64,000 nucleotides of DNA, from assembly GCF_037392515.1 (NCBI RefSeq), contig NC_090281.1, positions 45,422,645 through 45,486,644 of the forward strand, read 5' to 3'. This document shows, one piece after another, positions 1-10,984 of this stretch. The position numbers and the translations under genes were made by a program. Each line of letters begins with the position of its first letter. Position 1 is the stretch's first letter. The notes under the pieces were generated by a model. It saw only the letters and a program-made list of their open reading frames with translations. It did not search any database and was not told the origin of the DNA. The DNA comes from Haliotis asinina (Eukaryota > Mollusca > Gastropoda > Lepetellida > Haliotidae).

Positions 1-196
1 TCTCCAAACTATCTTTTGAAGACAACATACAAATTGAATATATTCTTGTTGACAATGACGTCATGAGCAAGTTACAACTTGTGTTTCAGGTTACAGCGTT
101 TTCCTGACCAAAAAGCATATGCTTTTAATATTTATTATCTATGTAGTAAGTATCAGTGATATGAAACATTAACCTATTCGTCATCGTTACTACTAG

Positions 197-334
197 GAAC
201 GTGGATGCCATCGTCCTGGGGGCGGAAATGGACCCTGAAGTCCCCCAGAGGCAGGACGACTGCCAAGAAGATATTCCATGGATAGACGTGAACCATGGAT
301 TCTTCGGAAGGGTGACAGAGGACCAGACAGGCAG
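197..334 (+). CDS. Repeat exon, type Y, copy 1
   Basis: The acceptor is TACTAG|G at 195-196 and the donor CAG|GTGTTT at 335. The exon is 138 bp, phase 2 in and phase 2 out. It encodes a 46-residue repeat with EDIPWIDVNHGFFGRVTEDQ in its second half. Confidence 0.55.
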
Positions 335-3300
335 GTGTTTTCAACTCTATTTGGAAGAAAATATTTGTTTCATATATAGTGCATACTAATTCTCTCATAG
401 TATACAGCCATTTAGGAGTGAATGAGTTTAGTTTTACGGCGCACTCAGCAATATTCAGCTATAAGGTACGGTCTGTAAATAATCGAGTCTGGACCAGATA
501 ATCCAGTGATCAACAACACGAGCATCGATCTGCGCAAATGGGAACCGATGACATGTTTCAACCAAGAGGTCAGCGAGTCTGACCACCCGATCCCGTTAGT
601 CGACTCTTACGACCAGCATAGTCACAGCCATTTAGGTATAGATGGGAAATGGGAAAGGTTGATACTGGATTCTGCATGTAAACGGAGTGGTAGTGTAGCC
701 TAGTTGTTCAAGTGTTGGCACGTCATGTTCAGTACCATTGTTCGAGTCCTCACTTAAATACTATGCCCCACGCCTACGTATGAGGCCCGTCGTTGGAAAA
801 TTGCCAAAAGCGGCAGAAAACCACACTTACTCGCTGTTGTTAATTCAATCTACATCCGAGAGAAATGTGATTACTGATGCTTATGCATGACTCATTTCTT
901 TCAGACGCAGGAACCCTGGCACACTCTGGATTTGGTGTTGTGTCACTCTAAACCCTTCCACCTGGACTTTAGTACACTGACTTTCCGAGGGTCCGATGGG
1001 ATGAGCTTTTGTCTCATGGTGGCTCCATTGTGCGTCTGCTCTCCGCGTAGCCCCCTGCCGAGCGTACATGGAGTAGGTTCGGTGCTAGGGCCTGACTGTA
1101 CAGTCAGGATGGTTGTTACAGCAACCCAGCTAGTTTAGGGTTGGCACACTCTGTGGCCCCAGTCTTTTCAGCACCCCCAGTAGACCCAATGCTGACTGCA
1201 CTTGACTGGTAGATTAGGGGTTAGTGTAGATAGGGCCCCCTTCGTGCATGCCCTGTACGATGCTATCTATAGATAGTATAACTTAGTGTTAACCCACCAT
1301 TCCGTCCTTCAATAGGTAGTTCGAGACAAAGCAAGTCCCGGATGGTCACTTTGAAAGTCAGTGTACTGGCCACCTGCTGGTAAAGTATTCACTATTTCAG
1401 ATTAAAACTTAGATGAAATTTTGTTTTTCACGTCCGAACATATTTGCTTTGTATTTAAATGTAAGGGGATCGTCGAATAACCGAATGGTTAAAGCGTTCA
1501 CTCATGACGATCCAAACAACCCGATTTCGATTTCCCATATCTGAATGATGTGTGAAGGATCTATTTGTTGTTTCTCACCGTGATGTAGAAAGCGGTGTCA
1601 AAAGTACACTCATGCAGTCATAATCTGTGTGAGAAGCATAAATTATGTAAAGTGGTCTTTGCCTTTATAAGTAGAACCGTTGCTTACGCATGCAACTGTT
1701 CCTTTCAAACAATCTTTTGAATAAACCATAACATGCAATGCATCCTTGTTTATCATGACGTCTACTGCAAAATTACAACTTGAGTTTCATGTTTGAGATT
1801 TTACGTGTAGGCTTATAAGTTGCATTTATGCACACAGTAAGTGCCAACGATGTTAACTATATTCTCTTTACTGTTATGAGCAGGGATGCCATCTTCCTGG
1901 GGGCGGAAATGGACCCTGAAGTCCCCCAGAGGCAGGACGACTGCCAAGAAGATATTCCGTGGACAGAAGTGGATCAAGGTCTCTTCTGGCGGCAGGACAA
2001 CGACCACAAAGCCGCCAGACTACCAGGAAGGCAAGTTCTCCAAACTATCTTTTGAAGACAACATACAAATTGAATATATTCTTGTTGACAATGACGTCAT
2101 GAGCAAGTTACAACTTGTGTTTCAGGTTACAGCGTTTTCCTGACCAAAAAGCATATGCTTTTAATATTTATTATCTATGTAGTAAGTATCAGTGATATGA
2201 AACATTAACCTATTCGTCATCGTTACTACTAGGAACGTGGATGCCATCGTCCTGGGGGCGGAAATGGACCCTGAAGTCCCCCAGAGGCAGGACGACTGCC
2301 AAGAAGATATTCCATGGATAGACGTGAACCATGGATTCTTCGGAAGGGTGACAGAGGACCAGACAGGCAGGTGTTTTCAACTCTATTTGGAAGAAAATAT
2401 TTGTTTCATATATAGTGCATACTAATTCTCTCATAGTATACAGCCATTTAGGAGTGAATGAGTTTAGTTTTACGGCGCACTCAGCAATATTCAGCTATAA
2501 GGTATGGTCTGTAAATAATCGAGTCTGGACCAGACAATCCAGTGATCAACAACACGAGCATCGATCTGCGCAAATGGGAACCGATGACATGTTTCAACCA
2601 AGAGGTCAGCGAGTCTGACCACCCGATCCCGTTAGTCGACTCTTACGACCAGCATAGTCACAGCCATTTAGGTATAGATGGGAAATGGGAAAGGTTGATA
2701 CTGGATTCTGCATGTAAACGGAGTGGTAGTGTAGCCTAGTTGTTCAAGTGTTGGCACGTCATGTTCAGTACCATTGTTCGAGTCCTCACTTAAATACTAT
2801 GCCCCACGCCTACGTATGAGGCCCGTCGTTGGAAAATTGCCAAAAGCGGCAGAAAACCACACTTACTCGCTATTGTTAATTCAATCTACATCCGAGAGAA
2901 ATGTGATTACTGATGCTTATGCATGACTCATTTCTTTCAGACGCAGGAACCCTGGCACACTCTGGATTTGGTGTTGTGTCACTCTAAACCCTTCCACCTG
3001 GACTTTAGTACACTGGCTTTCCGAGGGTCCGATGGGATGAGCTTTTGTCTCATGGTGGCTCCATTGTGCGTCTGCTCTCCGCGTAGCCCCCTGCCGAGCG
3101 TACATGGAGTAGGTTCGGTGCTAGGGCCTGACTGTACAGTCAGGATGGTTGTTACAGCAACCCAACTAGTTTAGGGTTGGCACACTCTGTGGCCCCAGTC
3201 TTTTCAGCACCCCCAGTAGACCCAATGCTGACTGCACTTGACTGGTAGATTTAGGGGTTAGTGTAGATAGGGCCCCCTTCGTGCATGCCCTGTACGATGC

Positions 3301-4030
3301 TATCTATAGATAGTATAACTTAGTGTTAACCCACCATTCCGTCCTTCAATAGGTAGTTCGAGACAAAGCAAGTCCCGGATGGTCACTTTGAAAGTCAGTG
3401 TACTGGCCACCTGCTGGTAAAGCATTCACTATTTCAGTTTAAAACTTAGATGAAATTTTGGTTTTCACTTCCCAACATATTGGCTTTGTATTTAAATGTA
3501 AGGGGATCGTCGAATAACGGAATGGTTAAATCGTTCGCTCATGACGATCCAAACAAACCTATTTCGATTTTCCATATCTGAATGATGTGTGGAGCCGATA
3601 TTTGTTGTTTCTCCCCGTGATATAGCTGGTATGCTGGTAAAAGCAATGTGAAAACGACACTCATGCAGTCTTAATATGTGCTGGAAGTATAAATTATGAT
3701 ACAGAATACTGCTTACCTTTATTAGCAGAAGGCACTGTGTTCTTCCAAACGATCTTTTAAAGATTGTGTACAATGACGTCTACTGCCAGATATACGAGAT
3801 ATGTTCTAGTGGAATCATATATTTTGCATTTATGCACACAGTACAAATTATGTTAAAATATGTTTACCTTTATTATCAGGAGCGTGGATGCCATCGTCCT
3901 GGGGGCGGAAATGGACCCTGAAGTCCCCCAGAGGCAGGACGACTGCCTAGAAGATATTCCATGGACAGAAGTGGATCAAGGATTCTTTTGGAGCAGCATG
4001 TGGATGTTTTACTGTTCGGATATTTTGTGA
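197..4030 (+). CDS. 3' part of a gene with tandem acidic-repeat exons (unknown product)
   Basis: Four exon-like cassettes on the plus strand share the coding core DAIVLGAEMDPEVPQRQDDC followed by Q/L-EDIPW: 197-334, 1884-2030, 2233-2370 and 3880-4030. The first three each follow a pyrimidine tract and AG, begin with one base that completes a codon and end in phase 2, so they can be repeated without breaking the frame. The last runs into an in-frame TGA at 4028-4030 and is probably terminal; an AATAAA lies near 4291. The repeat is acidic and Gln-rich with one Cys. I recognise no family. A second frame of the 1884 cassette is also open and shows a TT-rich internal repeat, but in that frame the other cassettes contain stops, so the acidic frame is preferred. 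The 5' end lies outside the window. Confidence 0.5.
417..623 (+). mobile_element. SINE family A (abalone-type), with target-site duplication
   Basis: A truncated copy of the dispersed element that begins GTGAGTTTAGTTTTACGCCG and continues through AATAATCGAGTCTGGACC and GGGAACCGATGACATG. It is flanked by a perfect 13-bp direct repeat, ACAGCCATTTAGG, at 404-416 and 624-636, so it is a genuine insertion. Confidence 0.85.
688..842 (+). mobile_element. tRNA-derived SINE family B
   Basis: A box-A-like TAGCCTAGTTG is followed about 40 bases later by a box-B-like TGTTCGAGTCC. The body then resembles other copies here ('AAGCGGCAGAAAACCACACT') and ends in CACTTACTCGC. Typical of a tRNA-headed SINE; not a functional tRNA gene. 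Confidence 0.65.
1470..1612 (+). mobile_element. Diverged tRNA-SINE family B remnant
   Basis: GAATGGTTAAAGCGTTCACTC matches the tRNA-like head of the copy at 27171, and 'GTTTCTCACCGTGATG' matches the downstream body. The counterpart at 3507-3630 is more diverged. Confidence 0.5.
1884..2030 (+). CDS. Repeat exon, type X, with GC donor
   Basis: The acceptor is GAGCAG|G. The donor reads AG|GCAAGT, the strong consensus of GC-AG introns. The exon is 147 bp, phase 2-2, and encodes DAIFLGAEMDPEV and later EVDQGLFWRQDNDHK. It is itself an internal duplication: the block E-M/V-D-x-x-V/L-x-x-R-Q-D occurs twice. The same exon end lies just outside the left edge of the window. Confidence 0.5.
2233..2370 (+). 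CDS. Repeat exon, type Y, copy 2
   Basis: This is the exact duplicate of the 197-334 exon, 2,036 bases downstream, with the same splice sites. Joined to the 1884-2030 exon it continues the frame through a split Arg codon (AG|G). Confidence 0.55.
2453..2659 (+). mobile_element. SINE family A, duplicated copy
   Basis: Same insertion as at 417-623 with the same 13-bp flanks (2440-2452 and 2660-2672). It was therefore copied by the tandem duplication and is not an independent insertion. Confidence 0.85.
2724..2878 (+). mobile_element. tRNA-derived SINE family B, duplicated copy
   Basis: Copy of the 688-842 element, carried by the 2,036-bp duplication. Confidence 0.65.
3507..3630 (+). mobile_element. 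Diverged tRNA-SINE family B remnant
   Basis: Counterpart of 1470-1612 in the second duplication unit, with several substitutions and an insertion after the 'CCGTGATATAG' block. Confidence 0.45.
3880..4030 (+). CDS. Probable terminal repeat exon, X/Y chimera
   Basis: The exon starts like type Y (AG|GAGCGTGGATGCC) but its second half resembles type X (WTEVDQGFF). It then diverges into SSMWMFYCSDIL and a TGA at 4028. One change, CAA to CTA at codon C-Q/L-E, creates stops in the alternative frames on both strands but not in the acidic frame. That supports the acidic frame. Confidence 0.4.
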
Positions 4031-5740
4031 CAATGTACTCTGCGTGTCTACTACTGTAAACCCTCCAGTAGAATAGGTAGCGTTGCATACGTTGAGGGAA
4101 CACGGTTCCAGAGTTTTTTTTCTCAAAAATGCTTTTTATCTCTGGTTTTACGTGTCGGGCTTCAGTTACCTTTGACCTTGTTCAAATCTCAAATTTGATC
4201 AATATCAGTTTAGACACACATTCTGCGACAACAATGTTGGTGTTTATGTTCGAGGATTTGGTACTGTTCCATGTTTGGAATGATGACATTAATAAAACAT
4301 AATCCGCACAGCTGGTCCAATTGTTTGTTTTGTTGTTTTGTTTGCGAAACTTGTGAAATCGAGAAGAATTGTTTTTGTCCATGGAAATCGGATGTGCACG
4401 ACTTTATCGCCTTGTAGGAGTGCTTGTTTTTAGCTATATACTGCCATGCACTGCTAAACACCGCCAACACAGAAACACATCACGAAACAAGTCCAACATT
4501 AAAACAATAGATCAATACACGGGGGTATTCTAATGTCTACAAACCAGAACTTACAATACAAAAGCCTATCAACATTACTAGATCACATCGCACAGACCTT
4601 TAGTTCAATGTATGTACTAAACAACCCAGTGGTGTCTGTAGATGAGACAAGACATTAAATGAAAAGCTCCCACCAACATCCAACAGTCTAGAATATTACA
4701 TTGCGCAAGTAAACAACCAAGTGCATGTTTGCCAATCATATTCCTTAACCAGTTGACCATGGTTGGAGCATTTGTGATGGTCAGCGTATCCCTATTCTGG
4801 TGTTCTGATGTCGAGAGATGCTGCTCCCCATGGATTGGTTGAACTGACACAGAGTAAATGCAATAAAGTCAGTATGCCATCAGAGAGAGATCTATATCAA
4901 AGCAGATAAACTGAACAAAGTGTAAGCTTCTGAATGTATCAAAAGTGATCAACAGTTATCTGACAGACCATTTGAATAGCTACTACGAGAGCTTAGAGGC
5001 AGTTATCGATCGTGAAGCATAGTTTTCTAATACTTTGGATACTGCTATTTCATCAAATAGTTTAGGAATGTATAGCTTTTATTAACCATAACCTTGAAGT
5101 TTGTTTTTTTCTAAACTGTGTTAAACATGTGACACCAAATGAATTGTTTGTTAGTTCTCTGCTCTGTATAGGCACTAAAACTACAATGGTGGCCATCTTG
5201 GCAGCCATTTTTGAATTCTGGGTAATATCCATGTAACATGTTGTCACTCTAGAAGTAAACAGGAAACAAAATCTCGTCTCAAAGAGTAAGCTGTAAAACA
5301 TTATATTATCACGACATGACCATACAAAATCACCTGTTTTGTGACCGAGTCACCACTCTAGAAGATACAAGTGTCAAAAAACATAAAAAGTATCAACATT
5401 GGCAGTAAATGGACACATTCGGTGTTAATTTTTATGTAAATGTAACTGCCGAGAAGACAAATTCAAAATGGCGGTCATTTTCATTATTTTCAAAAGCAAA
5501 TATATGTCAAAAAACATATACACCCTTTAGCAAAACACAAAAGTCACAATGACAGTGATCAGATTGATATTAGTAAAACTATCCAGGATTAACTCTGAGA
5601 TGTTGTCGGCCAGCAAACCAAATGTCATGAAAATGCTCACAGACCTCCACCACATAAAATGGCCTGTGAAAACCTGAGTATTAAAGGCCTTTTCATGAGC
5701 CAAAGACATCATACTAACTGAAGATAGTGTCAAACAAACT
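4031..5740. other. No gene recognised
   Basis: Downstream of the repeat gene. I see an AATAAA near 4291 and, at about 5185-5225 and 5466-5480, AAATGG-rich stretches that look like old dispersed repeats (they translate to NSKMAAKMATI on the minus strand). Open frames here are short and show no domain. Confidence 0.4.
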
Positions 5741-5749
5741 CAGTACTGG

Positions 5750-6131
5750 GGAGGCTACGACATCAGATTTTTCAGCTGCCTCCTCCTGTACTACTTCAAT
5801 AGGGGTTCACCTTTTACGGTGTCTTGTCAGGAGTCTCGATCACAAGGAAAAGCGGCCAATACTCAATCGATGCAGAAGGTCTGTGATCAGTATCAATAGG
5901 GTCAGTTTCAAGTGGACATTTTGGGCTTTAGGGCGGAATTTCATAGCTGTAAGCCATGGTTAGTGTAATATGGTTCATCATCCGAGCCACCCACCCACCA
6001 CGGAGTATCACAAGGACAATGCTAAAACCAAGTGGGTCTCCAACTTACAGCACCAAGGATACCCGGATGATCTACTCCAGCAGAAGAATTAATATTGATA
6101 TTTCTACCAGATTGGCCCATGAGCCATATTA
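5750..6131 (-). mobile_element. 5' fragment of the I/Nimb-like LINE
   Basis: About 160 bases near 5965-6131 match the 5' end of the LINE at 39150-39307, including CCCACCCACCACGGAGTATC and ACCAGATTGGCCCATGAGCC. The part at 5795-5870 matches the start of its ORF1. The fragment keeps the 5' end and has lost everything downstream, the reverse of ordinary 5' truncation. Confidence 0.75.
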
Positions 6132-6325
6132 ACTACGAGGTCGAAAATATCGGGGTTCATATTTTTCATACGATAACCTAGGGGAAAATATTACTTTGTC
6201 ATGGTGAGGTGATGTCGTGAGCAATGCAAGGACGCCACGTCTCCTCTATAACGTTGCGTTCTAAATGAGGCCATTGTGGGTAACCAGCCCATGTTTGAAA
6301 GTTGAGTTTGGTAATAGATAGGCAC

Positions 6326-6400
6326 ACTCGTGCCTAAATATCTGTATATCCCTCGCTTCCGTTCGGGGAATACCAACATTCCAATTTGTGTCGTAAACAT
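6326..6400. repeat. Short dispersed repeat shared with 46679-46755
   Basis: TAAATAT, then TATATCCCTCG, then GGAATACCAACATT and TGTCGTA recur in the same order at 46679-46755. Identity is only moderate. Confidence 0.5.
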
Positions 6401-6439
6401 AGTTTCACATTAATTAGCAACAGCCTTAACAATAATAAG

Positions 6440-7610
6440 CGTATTGTATCGTGCTTACGTCGACTTTCAGGGTGTATTGCACTCTGTCGACAGGTGTAAG
6501 TTGTGGTAAGTTGTCAAAGTTAGATGTAAATGGAAAATTAATGTCAGTTATATATTCTTTGTATCTGAACGTTAGATCGTTTGTTAGCGTTGGCGGCTAT
6601 TTTAGTGAATCCTTTAAGAATAATTCGGATTTAATGCAAGGCGATATATTGTCTCCAATTCTATTTTCATTTTATCTCAGTGACTTTGAGACCCCCTTTT
6701 TTGAAGATAACCGAATTTCTTATAAATGTAAATCCCTAAGTATTTTTCTGTTACTGTATGCAGACGACGTGTCCTAATTTCTGAATCATTTGATGGTTCA
6801 CAAAAGCAGTTAGATTCGTTGTTGAATTACTCCACTGAAGTTAAAAAACTATACATGTAATTCTATGGCTTATGCAGAATTGGGTCGTCTCCCTCGCATA
6901 TATCAGAGACAATTTAACATGATAAAGTATTGGTGCAAGTTGCTTCACACAAATGATCTTATCCTTCGAAATTATTATGAATGTCTTTTGTGAGAAGTAA
7001 AGAACCGTCGTGTTAACAGCTGGGCGTATCAGGGGAACAATATTTAATCTAACATTGGTATCAATGAATTATGACATAGAGATGAAGTATGTCCTGCATA
7101 CCTACCTACTTACATACGAAGTTTCGATCAAGCATCTCAAGAGATTGTTGTTATTTATCCAATTGATCAGAATGTGTAATTTATATAAATATTATTGATA
7201 TTTGCACTCTGCTGTATTACCTATGTAAAGCTATCCCGCACATCTTCGGGAAATATTTATCTAAATTCCAACGTAACTCTCGCAATTCAACTATAGAAAC
7301 GGCATTTTGAAATAACAGAAAGAAACTATGGTTTTTTGTGAAGACGACATTGAAGACGAGTTGCATTTTATATTAGTATGTCGCTATTTTATTAATTACA
7401 GAAAACTGTACATAAAACCATATTACTACAGATGCCATATTACTAACATATAAAACCATATTAGTACAATGGATAAACGCATTCAACTTGTAAGTGTTAG
7501 AAATGTAAAACAGTTGTGTAATTTAGGTGAATATTTGTATAAAACTTCTTGTCTCAGAAATGAAATGATGCTAAATAATAAGGTACTTTCTGTACATTCT
7601 ACATTATAAT
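6440..7610 (+). pseudogene. Decayed L1/Tx1-like LINE reverse transcriptase (3' part)
   Basis: Plus-strand pieces in shifting frames resemble the LINE ORF2 at 17776-19734. At 6451-6777 the RT palm reads M-Q-G-D-I-L-S-P and YADD (6757-6768). At about 6864-6990 the segment ELGRLPRIYQRQFNMIKYWC follows, and at about 7335-7420 the C-terminal CCHC-like end EDELHFILVCRYFINYRK. There are several stops and frameshifts. The RT would copy element RNA at the target site in the nucleus; this copy is dead. No second end was found. Confidence 0.75.
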
Positions 7611-7706
7611 CAATGTTTCGTCATCCACCTGTGCCAACTTTCGTCTTTGTAGGCACCACTGATTGTCTGTAAAGGTAAATTATGAATCTCAATCTGACAT
7701 GGGCAC

Positions 7707-7760
7707 CCATACAATGGTATAATACATCACTTCATATAATGGTATAATACATCACCTGAA
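7707..7760. repeat. Two-copy 25-bp tandem duplication
   Basis: ATGGTATAATACATCACTTC / ATGGTATAATACATCACCTG are directly repeated. Confidence 0.7.
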
Positions 7761-8219
7761 TCAACCAAACGTTCATCGATAGGTAGGGGTGGCCATTCTT
7801 CACTGAGTCGTGTTTGCATTATCCCAAGATTGATACTAAATGTGATTTCAGACACGTGTAAGGAGGAACCATTGTTATACCATTCAGTAAGTAAGACTGG
7901 TTTAACGGAATGGAATCGATGACGAAAAAAAACAGATTGGAATAGGCAAGGCAGGATGAATGACGTCTTTAACACGAGCCGAACCTAAGTATGGGAAATT
8001 GACGGGGGCTGTTTTGGAAATAACACTATGCAGTTTGTGTCAGCGGTTTCTGGAAAGCAAATTAAGAGTTACTGGAGAAGCGATAGAATTAATGCCTTTC
8101 AAATACACGACAAGTTGTACCACGGGGCGTTCAGATCAGATGTGATTTCATTCCGACTTTAAACACGTTTTCTTTTAACATAACGGTTCCGGTGACTTTT
8201 ATTTTCTATGCAGTCATTC

Positions 8220-9030
8220 TTGTGAATTGGTGGATGTTTTGGTGTACTCATGTATGCGTGTGGCGGTGCGCCATGCATTGGTGGATGTGGTTTGTGGTGT
8301 CTCATGTATGAGGGTGCTGGTGCACCATGCATTGGTGGATGTTGTACTGTACTCATGTATGCCGGTGGTGGTGCCCCATGCATTGCTGCATGTGATGGTG
8401 CTGTCTCATGTATGAGGGTGGTGGTGCCCCATGAATTAGTGGATGTTGTGGTGGTGTCTCATGTATGCTGGTGGCGGTGGACGATGCATTGGTGGATGTT
8501 GTGGTGTACTCCTGTATGTCGGTGGTGGTGCACCATGCATTGGTGGATGTTGTGGTGTACTCATGTATGCCGTTGGCGGTGCGCTATGCATTGGTGGGTG
8601 TGATGGTAGTGGCTTATGTATGCCTATGGTGGTGCCCCATGCATTGGTGGATGTTGTGATGTATTCATGTATGTCGGTGGTGGTGTGCCACGCATTGGTG
8701 GATGTTGTGGTGTCCTCATCTATACCGGTGGCAGTGCACCATGCATTGGTGGATGTGATGGTTGTGTCTCATGTATGAGGGTGCTGGTGCTACATGCATT
8801 GGTGGATGTGATGGTGGTGGCTTATGTATGCCTCTGGTGGTGCCCCATGCATTGGTGGATGTTGTGGTGTATTCATGTATGCCGGTGGTGGTGCCCCATG
8901 TATTGCTGGATGTTGTGGTGTCCTCATGTATGCTGGTGGCGGTGCGCCAGGCATTGGTGGATGTTGTGGTGTACTCATGTATGCCAGTGGCGGTGCACGA
9001 TCCATTGGTGGATGTTGTGGTGTACACATG
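8220..9030. repeat. 51-53 bp minisatellite, about 16 units
   Basis: The unit contains GCATTGGTGGATGTTGTGG, TGTACTCATGTATGCC and GGTGGTGGTGCACCAT, recurring at 8227, 8276, 8330, 8381 and so on to 9002. Most units are 51 bp, so long frames stay open: GGGAPCIGGCCGVLMYA on plus, HPPMHGAPPPAYMSTPQ on minus. The GATGGTGGTGGC-type units are 53 bp and shift every frame. I therefore call a satellite rather than a gene. A Pro/Met/His-rich minus-strand coding origin remains possible. Confidence 0.85.
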
Positions 9031-9039
9031 CAGAAGAAG

Positions 9040-9150
9040 AAAAATGTTGATTTACAAAAATTTACAAAATTTAAGTGTCATATTTACAAACATTTACAAC
9101 GATTGTAAAGGTGATGTTTACAAGACTTGTAAATGTTTGTAAATTTAGGA
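9040..9150 (+). repeat. TTTACAA-rich dispersed repeat, orientation 1
   Basis: Dense TTTACAA/TTGTAAA words include GATGTTTACAAGAC and ACATTTACAA...TTGTAAATGT. The reverse complement of its core (CTTGTAAACATC) occurs twice at 20170-20222. Confidence 0.6.
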
Positions 9151-10984
9151 AGGATTTTACCGCTACTTCTTTCAATTTTGCCATTTCTCAAGAATCCCCA
9201 TGACTCTTTAAACTTACTAATTTATTATTTCTTTTGTTCTGTTAGAGTTCGTACTGTTGATATGCATAATGGATCTTGCATGTGACATATTTATTCATGA
9301 AAACTGAAGGAATAAGCCATATTTTGTGTAGTCCATTTGTGCTTTATATCAATGCAACTGCGTCTGGTGCGTGAAAACATGAAAGTTCATGTGTACGGTC
9401 AGCATTGATCCACATACCAAATACTTGTGCCTGTTAAAACAGATGTCTTGCCTTTGTTCGAGATCATCATCCCAAGCTCATTCCGATGATTTTACCACTT
9501 TACTCCATGGGAACTATATGCATTCTCTAAATAACACCTGTCACTAGACCTTTTATGTTGGTGCTCAGTAACGGTGTTATGCAATTGGCGTATTCAAGAA
9601 ATCTCATAAACATGTCAATAGATAATTGGTTGTGATGTCAGTACGTGTGGATTGGAGCAAGTAGTCAAATGAATTAATAAAAATCATTGTGTAACAAGAT
9701 TTATACAATCTTTTACAAGAATTATGTTACAGAATATTTAAATGGTGCGTGCCGGTCTATCATTTGTTTGTTTATGTTCGGCGTACATAATTTTTTAATT
9801 TATTATTCATACATAAAACATAACTTACATAACTGTACAATCTGCTTTGCATTTGGTGACTTTCGTGAATATAAGAAATTCTTAAAGTGCTACACAATCA
9901 TACATTATCAGTGTCAACAGTGATAGTTCTTTTCATACACAACTGACTCAACAAGATGGGAAAAAACTTTTCCATACTCTGTTATGGTCTTCGTTTCTGC
10001 ATGAAGATGTTTTTTTGTCTTAAGTCTATGGTTACTTCGGTGAACATCCACAATTTTACCATCAAGACACCAAAAATAATTATCTTACCAATAACATTCT
10101 CGTAAATGCTCTATATTGATACAATTAGTTTGGATGTGTGGAATGCACTTTACAAAGGTAAATAAACCAAAGTTCTAATACAAGATTATCATATGACAAA
10201 CCACGAGGTTAATTCTTCAATCATATATAGTATCAAATCTAAAAGAAGCAGTGACGAAGAGGTAGGCAGATCTTAAGATGGACAGATTATTAAGATCAGA
10301 TAATTCACTATTTCCATATAAGATTGTCTTCAAGCTTTACACATGTTTGTTATTCAAATTTATATACATATGTGACAACACATGCTGCATTTAAATTTTG
10401 TATTGTATGTTGTATGGTACCGGTGTCGATATAAACTGTAAAGCTGTTCACAATCCCATGTCATTTTTTACCAATAAAAAACAAACACAATAATTAAGCA
10501 CAATAATGAGATGTGTAAATCATTCCCTCTGCTGGTAATGGCTGTGTGGGATTGATTAAAAGACCAAACCTAGTTTAGCATGCCTTATAATTCTCTTACT
10601 CTTAAAATATAAACAACTTCAGTCCAAAGAGGATACCACTAGTGGGATTATTTGGCCGATTTGAGTTAGCATTTTGATAACGTTTGGTCTTGATGAACAA
10701 TAGTCTATTTCAACAACATGGTCAGTTGGTAAAATTCATATTAAAGTGACATACCTTTATTTACATGTTTCACAAACCGTTGTGTACACGTGCATTGTCC
10801 ATTGTATTTCTTGGTTGGAGAAGTTACAGAGAGGAAGAGTAACTCAAAGTAATTTGAAGACCTTTTGAGATCTAAATACATATATGAAGACCCGATGGGA
10901 AAATGCAGTTGATCATTGCACACCAACATACGGACATTTTTGCTATCGTGAATTTGAGACTTTACATTTACAAAGCCGTTCAGA
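9151..10984. other. No gene recognised
   Basis: AT-rich non-coding sequence. Only short open frames, no domain, no clear repeat. It includes the upstream region of the gene starting at 10985. Confidence 0.4.

Larger units (their letters stand above)
1..3480. repeat. Tandem segmental duplication, period 2,036 bp
   Basis: Bases from 1 to about 1436 recur from 2037 to about 3472 at a constant offset of 2,036, becoming 2,037 after a one-base insertion near 3250. I count only about six differences over the first ~1.38 kb (for example at 477, 499, 836, 981, 1127). Near 1384/3421 the identity drops abruptly, and similarity then continues in a clearly more diverged form to about 1800/3830. The window opens inside the array, since base 1 corresponds to the intron directly after an exon ending at 2030. 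Both copies contain the same SINE insertions and an exon of the repeat gene. Confidence 0.95.

Noticed and set aside
201..398. Minus-strand frame across the repeat exon (VVLPLGDFRVHFRP)
   Set aside because: It mirrors the plus-strand cassette. Splice consensus is on the plus strand, and in the 3880 cassette this frame has a stop.
688..760. tRNA gene (box A/B like) at 688 and at 27183
   Set aside because: The acceptor stems do not pair and the sequences continue into a shared SINE body, so they are tRNA-derived SINE heads.
1886..2143. Alternative plus frame of the 1884 exon (TT- and Lys-rich with an internal repeat)
   Set aside because: Attractive, but the same frame has stops in the other cassettes (TAG in 197-334 and in 3880-4030). 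The acidic frame is open in all four.
8716..9029. Pro/His/Thr-rich minus-strand protein
   Set aside because: 53-bp units shift the frame repeatedly and no splice structure or start was found.
8220..9030. CRISPR-like array
   Set aside because: Units are contiguous with no unique spacers, and this is an animal genome. It is a minisatellite.
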